Source: Pycnopodia helianthoides
Taxonomy: Eukaryota > Echinodermata > Asteroidea > Forcipulatida > Asteriidae
Length of the DNA: 64,000 bases
NCBI GenBank assembly: GCA_032158295.1
Contig: CM063246.1
Location: 14,729,168 to 14,793,167, forward strand
Direction of reading: 5' to 3'
The position numbers and the translations under genes were made by a program. Within the stretch, counting starts at the first letter, position 1. The number at the start of each line of letters is the position of its first letter. Shown here one piece after another: positions 1 through 8,619 of the stretch. A model generated the notes under the pieces. That model was not told the origin of the DNA. It did no database searches and was given only the letters and a program-made list of their open reading frames with translations.

Positions 1-21
1 CTAGTGTCTCAAAGTGCATGT

Positions 22-66
22 AATTAATAACATGGTATTAAAACTTTTAATACCATGTTATTAATT
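22..66. repeat. Perfect 22-bp inverted repeat with 1-nt spacer
   Basis: Bases 22-43 and 45-66 are exact reverse complements around C44. The sequence is AT-rich (core AACATGGTATTA), so it is a potential cruciform. It could be the centre of a foldback element. Confidence 0.9.
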
Positions 67-214
67 TCACCAATACAAAGTGCAACATCACAGTTTCTGA
101 AGAAAACAATTTTTACTTTTCAATTTCTTACTTAAATTGACAGTATTGTATTTTAAATGACTAGGGGAAGTGATGCTGTTTAGCATGACAAATAAATCAA
201 CATGATTAAGGGGT

Positions 215-440
215 TTGAACTGGCCTCTTGTCACCAGGCACACTTGGGGGTCTAGAGGTAAGACACCAACTCTAGGATGGCAGGGGTTGTTGGTTCGAAT
301 CCCATAACATTAGTATGCCTGTGGATTTTTTTCGCAGGGTTTGGGAAAGCACTGACTATACAGTAGTGCTTAACACACATCGGTGCTTAACACACATTGG
401 CATAGAGTAACAACCGAACTAGTATTATTTTTCATGGTGC
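215..440 (+). mobile_element. tRNA-derived SINE, family V, copy 1
   Basis: A tRNA-like A box (GGTCTAGAGGTAAGACACC) and B box (GTTGGTTCGAATCCC) are followed by a shared tail (TGCCTGTGGATTTTTTTC, then a GGGAAAG...CACTGA segment and ACACATCGGTG). Related copies are at 29.6 and 52.3 kb. Confidence 0.75.
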
Positions 441-777
441 AATTGCAACATCCATTATAAAATATGAAAATTAACATATTCTTTATCAGACACAGTTCTT
501 ATACAAAAATTTACTAGACGTCTCGATGTGTCAACTAGCCTGGGTCCAATTTCATGGCTCTGCATGTCAACTGAGTTCTGCTATTATGCTTACCATTTTC
601 CGCTTACAGGGTTCTAGCTATGTATAAACGATGAATACTCAGCAATGTGAAATACGCATGTGACCGTGCAAAAATTACGTTTACGTTTAGTGTGGATTTT
701 TAAGTGCTGTTTTTTTTTCACTTATGTAAAGCATTGCCATGAAATTGTGCCCTTTATCTTTAGTTGATGTTTATTTG

Positions 778-1170
778 TGGCGTGCCTTGGCCGAGCGGTC
801 AAGCGCACCGGACTCAAACTCTGGTGTTTCTGATCAGCAGGGTGTGGGTTCGAGTCCCGGTCTGGACACTTAACCATTGTTTCTTCGTCCTTCGGCTGGG
901 ACGTAAAGCCATAGGTTCCATGTGTTTTGTAATGCATGTAAAAGAACCCAGTACACTTATCATAAAGAGAGGGGTTCCACCCCAGTGTTTTCTGGTATAG
1001 TTGGCTGCAGATTGCACCACAGCACCTTGTAAGCCGTCACATGGTGCTATGTAAACAAAAGGGTCATATTATTTCGAAACATAGCTCCGCATATCTTGTC
1101 GACAGAAACTAATGAGCACTTTGAGATGCCCTCAAGTGTGATAAAGCGCTATATAAGAACTGCGTGTTAA
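778..1170 (+). mobile_element. tRNA-Leu-type SINE, body A, full copy
   Basis: The head GGCCGAGCGGTCAAGCGCA with B box GGGTTCGAGTCCC resembles tRNA-Leu with a CAA-like anticodon loop. The body carries GGACGTAAAGCC and AAAGAACCCAGT, and the tail is AAAGCGCTATATAAGAACTG. This is the most complete copy on the plus strand. No TSD is clear. Confidence 0.85.
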
Positions 1171-1190
1171 TACTGATATCTCAGCCTTAC

Positions 1191-1373
1191 CCTGAGCTGT
1201 TCAGCCATTCCAATAAATAGCACAAATACGAGCACCATACATGCTACACTGAACGCCACCAGCATCAGGATAGTGCGAGGTTGTGTTAACAGTTGAGATA
1301 ATAAAATGAAGACAAATGTCAGGAACACACACGCCATGTAGTACTTGAAAGATGGGTCACGCATACACGCAAA
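1191..1373 (-). CDS. ADCY: Adenylyl cyclase exon j: TM7 and TM8
   Basis: The exon has 61 codons, phase 0 at both ends, a pyrimidine-rich acceptor (TTCTTCTTTTCAG) and donor CAGG|GTAAGG. It begins FACMRDPSFKYYMACVF, matching the family's FKYY entry to the second membrane bundle. It has two hydrophobic helices, about residues 13-29 and 35-56, ending GMAEQLR. The 3' end of a SINE (778-1170) lies about 20 bases beyond the donor. The following exon (TM9 onward) was not found in the remaining 1.19 kb. Confidence 0.93.
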
Positions 1374-2156
1374 CTGAAAAGAAGAAAGTAAAAAACAATC
1401 GTCAGATTTGTTATTGATTTCTACATTTCTCACTTTCTTTCCATACTATAAAATAACCAAATTTATTCATTGAATATTCTAATTCTTACTGGTGAATAAA
1501 TAATAATAGTAATTTGGGAGGCTAATCATCCTTACTCACAGCTGAGTTTTAAATTGCGAAGGATTCGGCTACAACGTGTCCAAGCTGCAGGCATGCAAGG
1601 ATGCCTTTTGCAGCCAGCCACATTGACCCATATACAGCCACAGAGCACAGCCAGAGATCAAAGGTGTTTTATTTTTCCGGAGAGAGGAAAATCCCAAGGT
1701 CCAGGGAGAAAAACCCTCATGGCATAGAAGAGAACCAACGCACAACTCTACTCACAAAATATTTTATGTTTTTCATTTCCTTCTTCCAACTACAACTTTT
1801 CTTTCTTATGTCTATTTTCTTGTAAACATTTAATGAAAGTTTATGTTATGATCAAAACGAGAACAGGGTTTAATTGTTCATATTTCATGCAAATGAAGAA
1901 GATGCAAAATAAGTTTTAAAAAAAAGATAAGTTAATAACTAGGAAATGTTTGTAGAACTTGTATGCATCCTTTCCTAATGTTATATGCTTGAACAAACAT
2001 TATGACATTTTTTTTTTTTTTCCCTTCTACTTTTGAGTCGCAAGATTCTGGACCGTTGTTTTGTTGACTTTGGCATGTTCCCAAATAGTCCACTAAAGAA
2101 AGCACTATAGAAAGTACCCTTCAATTCAGCAATAAGAAAATCAAATAGATGCTTAC
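1374..2156. other. Intron between exons i and j
   Basis: Contains one copy of a dispersed repeat (about 1515-1690) and a poly-T tract near 2010. Nothing else is recognised. Confidence 0.7.
1515..1690 (+). repeat. Dispersed repeat (LINE-tail-like), copy 1
   Basis: It shares TTTGGGAGGCTAATCATCC, GCGGCTACAA-type and CAGCCAGCCACATTGA blocks with copies at 7.42 and 39.13 kb. The 7.4-kb copy continues into a reverse-transcriptase-like C-terminus, so all three are probably 3' parts of one LINE family. Confidence 0.65.
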
Positions 2157-2227
2157 CTTCTTCTCAAAACTGGCCTTGCGAAAAAAACATCGTTCCCCTG
2201 TGGAAGTCATCTGATCTGGACCAAGGC
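2157..2227 (-). CDS. ADCY: Adenylyl cyclase exon i: end of C1b, with a homopolymer frameshift
   Basis: The acceptor is TTTTCATTGAAG and the donor GAAG|GTAAGC. The upstream phase from exon h gives (K)PWSRSDDFHRGTMFF, and the downstream phase into exon j gives RKASFEKK. The two frames meet at a run of seven T (minus strand) where six would keep the frame. The joined reading aligns residue for residue to the ADCY2 stretch QWLKSEDIQRISLLFYNKVLEKEY. The one-base surplus is therefore probably an insertion in the run. An alternative acceptor in phase 0 (start at 2210) avoids the shift but loses the match. Confidence 0.8.
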
Positions 2228-2734
2228 CTTCAATGAAAACAAAATTTTAAGAAATATAAATCTTAAAAATTCCATTCCGAACCTTGTCAGTTTGATGTAA
2301 TAAATCAGGAAAGTATTATCTACTCTTATTATTAAACAAAACTATATTTGAGGTGATATGTTAACAAAAACAAAACATCATGCAGACACAAAACTCATAA
2401 CAACTTAATAGGGATTAGATGATTCACTATGATAATAATAAATAGAATTAGTACTGCAACTCAGTTCCATTCTCATACTTTGTTCTTAAGGGTAATTTTT
2501 CCTCTTTGGTCAACCATATCTTGCATATATCTCGACTTGAGGCTTATTTGACATGTCTTGTGAAAGACAAAAATAAACTTGTACTAAAAGAGTAGCTGCA
2601 GACGGCAATGTAAGGCGAATAGCATTAATAACAAGAGATAAATTTACAAGCTTACAAAAAGCAAGACATTGCTTCTCTTGTCAAACAACATGGGTCGCAT
2701 ACATTATACACGCATAAGCATTTACAACACTAGT

Positions 2735-2812
2735 CTTGGCTGCAAGATGCTCGCCTTAGTTTCCAAGATTCTCGCCTTAGTTTCCAAGATGCAGCTTAGT
2801 TTCCAAGATGAT
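2735..2812 (+). repeat. Short tandem repeat, about 23-bp unit
   Basis: Three or four copies of a unit containing CTTAGTTTCCAAGAT, with one shortened unit. Confidence 0.8.
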
Positions 2813-3139
2813 TCTGTTGTATTAGTCACAGAAAAAAATCATAGCCGACAGAGGGCTCTATGATCCCATGAACTGATACCACATCACAGTAGCAGTTAGT
2901 GGTGTGACAGCAGTGGGTGGGTGACAGCGCCCTCTATCAAGGATGATTTATTTTCTTTATTAATACAACAGAAGCATCTTGCAACTAAGACTAGTACATG
3001 CGTCTTGCTCTGCCCCACATCACACAACAAGCCCCACAACATGCAGCAATCCAAATGGCAGAATCTAATTGTTAACTATTTGTAACGGTATTTTATTATC
3101 AAGAAAAAAACACAAGGGACACTGACTGGGTAAATTTTT

Positions 3140-3240
3140 AAAATAATTTTGGGTTGAACAAAGAATTGACAAGAGCAGGACTAAGTTGGTGCTCTACCAA
3201 CTAAGCTATCTAGCCCTCGTTGGTGGTCTGCTATGTTGGT
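3140..3240 (-). mobile_element. Family T SINE, truncated
   Basis: On the minus strand the tRNA-like A box (AGCTTAGTTGGTAGAGCACC) and the tail beginning after CAATTCTTTGTTCAACCC are present. Part of the B box region is deleted. Confidence 0.7.
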
Positions 3241-3269
3241 GGTATTTAAACATGTCAGACTTTTAGGCA

Positions 3270-3560
3270 TTCATTCACGGCTGTGATTGGTCAATGCATT
3301 AAGGGGCCGCTGAATGAAATGTTCTTTGATTGATGCCTTGATGAGTTTCTACTTCTTGCATTGATAGCTTCTTTAGCCTGTGATTGGTCAATACATTAAG
3401 GGGCGGCTTAATGAATTTTTTTGATCTTATTCTTGATTGATGCTTCTTTAGCCTGTGATTGTCAATGCATTAAGGGGCCTGAATGAATGTTCTATGATTG
3501 ATGCTTGATGGGTGTACTTACTTCTCTGCATTGATAGCTTCTATAGCTTGCACATTCTCT
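3270..3560. repeat. Degenerate tandem repeat overlapping the edge of exon h
   Basis: Three units share GTGATTGGTCAATGCATTAA and GATTGATGC. Units 1 and 3 also share a block like TTGCATTGATAGCTTCT, which in unit 3 is the 3' coding end of exon h next to its donor. Units differ by several indels. Confidence 0.7.
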
Positions 3561-3602
3561 CCTTGACACGTCGATCAAAGACGGCTGATTGACTTTTGCA
3601 TT
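3522..3602 (-). CDS. ADCY: Adenylyl cyclase exon h: C1b helix, with a one-base frameshift
   Basis: The acceptor is CTTGTTTACCCAG and the donor GAGAA|GTAAGT. The first 14 codons read CKSQSAVFDRRVKE in one frame, then RM. The rest reads VQAIEAINAEK only after shifting by one base. Together they align without gaps to the ADCY2 segment TKSQ..F....NERMIQAIDGINAQK, so this is a real exon with a one-base deletion near 3553-3556 in this sequence. Read literally it hits TAG within the exon. The break could be an assembly error or a true mutation. The adjoining intron holds degenerate tandem copies that include the exon's 3' edge. Confidence 0.8.
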
Positions 3603-3789
3603 CTGGGTAAACAAGCAGAAGGAATCATGATACGAACGGCACTTAACAAATTGAAAAATTGATTGATTTTGTATAAAGCTATTTCTAATGCAATTAGTTT
3701 TAAGAAACTGTCTCGTTTCTACCGAGTTTATACATCAACCATTTCATGAAGTATAATTGTTAAATTTTAATTTATTGCCTGTTTCTACA

Positions 3790-3878
3790 GTGGACAAGCA
3801 ATTAAAGCTAGATGAGGCAGTGCTAACAACTAAAGATGGGGAGTTCAAAGCGGCAGTATGGAAGCAAGAACAAAGGTA
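3790..3878 (+). CDS. Possible isolated plus-strand exon (doubtful)
   Basis: About 30 codons lie between a good acceptor (TTGCCTGTTTCTACAG) and a donor (AAAG|GTAGGG). They read DKQLKLDEAVLTTKDGEFKA, then AVWKQEQ, which has charged, protein-like composition. The strand is opposite to the cyclase. No partner exon, domain or start was found, and an open stretch this short can arise by chance. It could be a relic of another transcript or a coincidence next to the minisatellite. Confidence 0.2.
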
Positions 3879-3894
3879 GGGTTTGGGGTGGGGA

Positions 3895-4495
3895 ATTGGT
3901 GGTGGGTGAGGACGGGTGGTGGGTGAGGACGGGTGGTGGGTGAGGACGGGTGGTGGGTGAGGACGGGTGGGTGGGTGAGGACGGGTGGTGGGTGAGGACG
4001 GGTGGTGGGTGAGGACGGGTGGTGGGTGAGGACGGGTGGTGGGTGAGGACGGGTGGTGGGTGAGGACGGGTGGTGGGTGAGGACGGGTGGTGGGTGAGGA
4101 CGGGTGGTGGGTGAGGACGGGTGGTGGGTGAGGACGGGTGGTGGGTGAGGACGGGTGGTGGGTGAGGACGGGTGGTGGGTGAGGACGGGTGGTGGGTGAG
4201 GACGGGTTGGTGGGTGAGGACGGGTGGTGGGTGAGGACGGGTGGTGGGTGAGGACGGGTGGTGGGTGAGGACGGGTGGTGGGTGAGGACGGGTGGTGGGT
4301 GAGGACGGTGGTGGGTGAGGACGGGTGGTGGGTGAGGACGTGGGGTGGTGGGTGAGGACGGGTGGTGGTGAGGACGGGTGGTGGGTGAGGACGGGTGGTG
4401 GGTGAGGACGGGTGGTGGGTAGCGTGGTGGTGAGGACGGGTGGTGGGTGAGGACGGGTGGTGGGTGAGGACGGGTGGTGGTGAGGACGTGGAGTA
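3895..4495. repeat. 17-bp G-rich minisatellite, about 35 units
   Basis: The unit is GGTGGTGGGTGAGGACG on the plus strand. Most copies are identical and a few have single-base length variants. Open frames of Pro-Ser-Thr-His repeats on the minus strand are artefacts of the array. All the G-rich sequence is on one strand, so quadruplex formation is possible. Confidence 0.97.
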
Positions 4496-5241
4496 GGTGG
4501 ATGGGTATTGTCACACCTTGCTGGCCAGATCTTAACAATTGGCACAACACAATGTAAAATGAGGTTTTATACATTTTGTACTGATCATTTTCCTAAAGTT
4601 CTGTACCTGAGAAGTTCAACTGGAGATAGTTGGTTTAAAAAAAGGATCATTGAACATATTTTAGGTCTAATTTTTAAAATTAACACGACAGGCAGGAAAT
4701 CAATTTCATCAGTGAACAAACTTGCACAGGGAAATCATTGTCCAATTATTACATGCTCATCTCCAACCATGTACAGAAATAGCTTGAATGATTACTCAAA
4801 TGTCAGGGGAAATCTCGCTCAAAGGAGCACATGGTTTCAAAATAAATGTTGGTCAGCTTTCATAATGTGACTCTACTTCTGTGACATCCGGATGAGAATA
4901 ATTCAATGAAGGCAGCAGGTGCGTACTCCATTGGTGAGTTTAGATTCTTGTGTGTGCAAATATTTATCTGAAATCCTTCCAGGAATGAGAGACAGTAATT
5001 GTACCAATTACCGGGCCAAGCCTGGGGAGGGAGGGGTACCAGACTGGAAATGACATTTTGTCAGGAACCTGGATTATCAAAAGTGTAACGTTATTATTTT
5101 ACTCTATTATTTTAGCTGTATTTTTTCCTGAGGGGTCATCACAGTTAAAGTTGAGCAGTTGCTGATACAAAGACGGAAAAGCTTTCGATATGACTTTTGT
5201 TTTCTACGTAGCAACACAAAATACCTTTGCCTAGAGCTTAA

Positions 5242-5585
5242 AGGCAAAGTATACCTTTGGTTTTTGGAACAGTTTGATTTTCTTAACTTATATAAATGTA
5301 GATGTATACAATAAAACTAAAACTAACCGATGAAAATTTCATTTCAAAAGGTAGTAACATTTTTGAGATATCACAAAAAAATCTGGAGCGATTATGTTCA
5401 CACAGGAAGAATAATCCATAATTGGAATACACAATCTAAGGAAACGTTTTATGCAGAAAACGTTTCTCGGATTGAAATTTGTTGAATCCCAAAACCACAT
5501 TCCTTTGAAGGGAATTGTTTCTCAACATGCTATACATTATCAACAAGTAAGTTTTTATGGAGTAATTACCAAAGGTTACCCTCCC
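5242..5585. mobile_element. TTAA-flanked MITE, family P2, copy 1
   Basis: Flanked by TTAA on both sides (5238-5241, 5586-5589). The terminal repeats are AGGCAAAGTATACCTTTGGT and ACCAAAGGTTACCCTCCC, which are imperfect. No transposase. TTAA target sites are the hallmark of piggyBac-type transposition. A second copy is at 40473. Confidence 0.85.
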
Positions 5586-6977
5586 TTAAAATGAGAGTTT
5601 TAAATACAGGACACAGACTATGGTCTTGAAATCATGTTTGCTCATAAAGTAAAATGCTGAAAGAAATCTTTCAGACTGGTCTACCATTAATATCACAAAG
5701 GCACTTCAAAATTCCCTGTCCAAATTTTCTTATCTTGCACAGCAACTGATAAGTGTGTACCTTTAATCGGTCATTAGCGTTGAGTTACAGTTGACTGCTG
5801 TTACAAGAATATGATACTCCACGCTAATGACTAAGTAAAAGGAATTGTGGCGTCTAATGTATCATCACTTAATATAATGCTTTTGCATTAAAATATCATG
5901 AACTAGTGCAGTGAAGCTTTAAATGAATTTATCTGCTAATTTAATGGGGAAAAAAACCCAGGCATCATTTATGTACACGTAGAACTGAGGAGACCATCTT
6001 GTTTTACAACAGGTTTTCCAAGTCACTTTTGGCAAGAAAGCTGCCCTATTTCATTTTTATGCATTTGTGTTTAAAGCGATTTTGCCTCTACAGTTGACAC
6101 CATCATTCAATTTTCACTCTGAGGCATTCAATTTAGTAGTGTAGGTGCAACAGGAGATTTCTGCGAAAAGCCGCTGCGAGTGAAAAGTTAAAGAGGGGCT
6201 CCAAGGTCAAGTTGTGTTTTTTTACGATGCACTCATTTTCCATTAGATAGAGTCCTCATGAGAGTGACGAAAAATTATAAATCTCTAACCTTGCGTATAA
6301 TGGCGTGAAATGACATTTTATTTGATACTCTTTCAGAACGAAACTTGAAACATGACGTCATAGGACATTAAAAAACATCAAACAAATGGGTCTGTACATT
6401 TTTTGCGTCAGTTAAAAGGTCAAATTTAATGCCATTTTGATTGAATATCATCAAAATTTAGGATTTTGACAAAAGTAGCACTTGAAGGGTATCAAAAACA
6501 GTGGAATTTTACACCATTTTAAAATGAGGTTAGAGGTTTGCAGTTTTTCCCCCATTTTCATAAGGGCTCTATCTATTGGAAAATGAGTGCATCCCATGTT
6601 TGATAAGCACTGTACACCCCAGTGCTTTGCGGGACGTGTTTTGCTCTTTAATTTACGTCAATCTTACCAAGACTGGAAGGAGGCGGTCTACACTGGGGAT
6701 TTAAAAATGGCCCAAGCATTAACAAAATTAAACAAAATGTACTTCTGAAACATACTCAATATTTGGCGAAGAGCTCATACAATGTCATTACTGGTTACAG
6801 GTAATCAATTATTTGATAGATTATACTAAATCTATATAGGATCACAAATTTTGTGATTATGTAAACACATATCACATTAAAATTATGAATTTTGGGCATG
6901 TATTTGCACACACACAACTAATTACTTGTGCTGATCACTAAGCATGCATTTTGCCTTGCTTAGTGGTACATATAGAC

Positions 6978-7125
6978 CATTTGCACATGACGTCATTTGA
7001 CGGCACCCTCGGCTAGATGTCAAAAGAAGGTAGCTCATTTGCCCATCCTGTGCGCCGCGCGTACAGAAAAATACGTTTCCATTGTTTTATCATTGTTTTA
7101 CCTCTAAGATGGCGTAAGCACAAAA
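6978..7125 (+). mobile_element. CRE-bearing MITE, family F, one end only
   Basis: Shares TTGCACATGACGTCAT, the CCATTGTTTTA segment and AAGATGGCG with the complete copies at 29.9 and 53.8 kb. The far end is degraded or missing. Confidence 0.55.
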
Positions 7126-7419
7126 CAATCATGCTTAGTAGAAACAGGTTACCAGTGAAATGTCTTGTAATGCACGCTGTCTACTGTAACTGGTTCTTCA
7201 CAAAATGTCGGCTCAGACAAAAATTACATTTGTAAATTTGTTCAGAAATAATTTCGAATTTAACATCGCTTCAAATTTGTTGTCTTACTTTGTGTTGTGA
7301 TCCAAGACAGAAAATGGAAACAAGCAGCAGTTGACTGCATATATACCCTGCAGAATAGAAACGGACCAATAAAGAACAATTTAATAATAATAACAGTCAT
7401 AATAATAATAATAACAAAA

Positions 7420-7650
7420 ATACAAATTTGGGAGGCTAATCATCCGTACTCGCAGCTGAAAAGCTGACAATGCGGCTACAATGTGGACGAGCCGCAGGCA
7501 TGTAAAGGCCCCTCTTGGCAGCCAGCCACATTGAGCCCATACAACCACAGACGAAGCCAGAATGGAAACCTCTCTCTGGGAAAAGAAAACATGGCAGACC
7601 TCGAGCAAGATGGAGAGAAGAGATAGTCGGCCATGTGGGATCAACAGCCT
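7420..7650 (+). mobile_element. LINE 3' fragment with reverse-transcriptase C-terminus
   Basis: From about 7557 the plus strand reads GKRKHGRPRARWREEIVGHV, then GSTAWQN and a stop. This resembles the C-terminal tail of non-LTR retrotransposon ORF2 proteins (RGRPR.RW.DE...G..W). The preceding segment is the dispersed repeat also seen at 1.5 and 39.1 kb. The fragment is dead: only the last few dozen codons remain. Confidence 0.65.
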
Positions 7651-7755
7651 GGCAAAATTAAGTTTTCAGATTAAATATTTTCCATTGAGTTTTGGGGGTT
7701 ATTTTTTTTCTTCTTCATAGTTTAGTTCTGTATCATAACCAACAACATCCCATCC

Positions 7756-8243
7756 AGGGCCTAATTTCATGGAGCTGCTTAATAAGCACAAATATTAGCT
7801 AAGCACAAACAATTTTTTTGCTTACTGGAATCAGATTACCAGTCAAAAGACCATATCACACATACCATCTTAGACTGGTTCCTTGCTTAGTTTTGCTCAG
7901 CAGTAAAATGTTAACACGTTGACTGCCGGTCATATATTCGTAGGGCGTTCCCATTTGCCAAGTGTGGTGCGCATGCGCGCATACCAAATAGGTACTATTA
8001 AACAAAAAAATGAACATACACATTCTAAGGATATGTATGTCCTCACCACACTGCCAGAAGCGTATGTGTTGCGTGCTCAGTGATGCAAGTTTATTTAAAT
8101 AACAATACAAGGCCCTTTCATTCTCTACGATTATACTCGTAGTGGCAGAAACCGTTACACCTGTAAGTACGAATATACTCACAGGCGGCAGTCAACGTGT
8201 TAATCAAACCTTTTTGCCTAAGCATCTCCATGAAACTGGCCCT
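7756..8243. mobile_element. MITE family G, interrupted by a TTAA MITE
   Basis: The ends are AGGGCCTAATTTCATGGAG and CTCCATGAAACTGGCCCT, imperfect inverted repeats. The interior has AAGCACAAA and TTACTGGAATCAG blocks seen in copies near 38.2, 47.6 and 61.7 kb. It is split by the element at 7915-8199. Confidence 0.75.
7915..8199. mobile_element. TTAA-flanked MITE, family P4, nested
   Basis: It has perfect 13-bp terminal repeats, CACGTTGACTGCC and GGCAGTCAACGTG, directly flanked by TTAA (7911-7914 and 8200-8203). Subterminal inverted blocks (ATATTCGTA/TACGAATAT) extend the symmetry. It is inserted in the family G element. No coding capacity. Confidence 0.88.
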
Positions 8244-8281
8244 GCCCTCAAACTTGAGAATAAAGTGAGATTTTAACTTAC

Positions 8282-8437
8282 AGTAACACCCACTGACTTT
8301 GTCAAAGGCTCTGCATCTTTGTTTGCAAAAGGCTTGTCAGCACCCCAGCTCTCTAAGTAGTGCGCTATCTTCTTGGTAGGGCGCCCTCTTGTTTCCTGGA
8401 CATTATTCTCGGAATCCAGGAGTGCAATTTTCCTGTT
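8282..8437 (-). CDS. ADCY: Adenylyl cyclase exon g: start of C1b
   Basis: The exon has 52 codons, phase 0 at both ends. The acceptor is CTCAACAG and the donor ACT|GTAAGT. After a variable stretch (NRKIALLDSENNVQE) it carries KKIAHYLESWGADKPFA, which matches the C1b motif TRYLESWGAAKPFA found in ADCY2, ADCY4 and ADCY7. This is the best evidence for the subgroup. The exon ends in phase 0, whereas the next exon I could find (3602-3522) needs one leading base. A short exon with length 1 mod 3, or a weaker donor at G|GTGTTA inside this exon, may be involved. Confidence 0.9.
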
Positions 8438-8619
8438 CTGTTGAGAAATAAGAGAGATAACAATTTAGGGCATTTTGTTATTAAAGGAACTGTTTTTTCT
8501 CATTAAAAAAAAAATCATTTAAAAATGATAATTTATTTACTTGACAGCTAATGTACAATTTTACAGTAATTGTTTTCACTTTAACATGGAGGCCTCCATT
8601 ACTTATAAATTGTGAAAGA

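Larger units (their letters stand above)
1..1190. other. Intron 3' of exon j: SINEs and a short palindrome
   Basis: This holds a palindrome (22-66), a SINE with a tRNA-like head (about 215-440), a degenerate piece of the GGGCC(C/T)AATTTCATG repeat (about 540-620) and a full SINE of the tRNA-Leu type (778-1170). No further exon of the cyclase is recognisable. Confidence 0.7.
2228..3521. other. Intron between exons h and i
   Basis: Contains a short tandem repeat (2735-2812), a minus-strand SINE fragment (3140-3240) and degenerate tandem units abutting exon h (3270-3521). About 2240-2650 shows nothing recognisable. Confidence 0.65.
3603..8281. other. Intron(s) between exons g and h
   Basis: Holds a G-rich minisatellite (3895-4495), a TTAA MITE (5242-5585), two TGACGTCA palindromes (6353, 6988), a LINE tail (7420-7650) and a nested pair of MITEs (7756-8243). 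Phase mismatch suggests an unseen short cyclase exon here. About 4500-5230 and 5600-6340 show nothing recognised. Confidence 0.6.

Noticed and set aside
3744..4574. Long minus-strand frames encoding Pro/Ser/Thr/His repeats
   Set aside because: They are translations of the 17-bp minisatellite. Several overlapping frames stay open because the unit lacks stops, and single-base unit variants shift between them.
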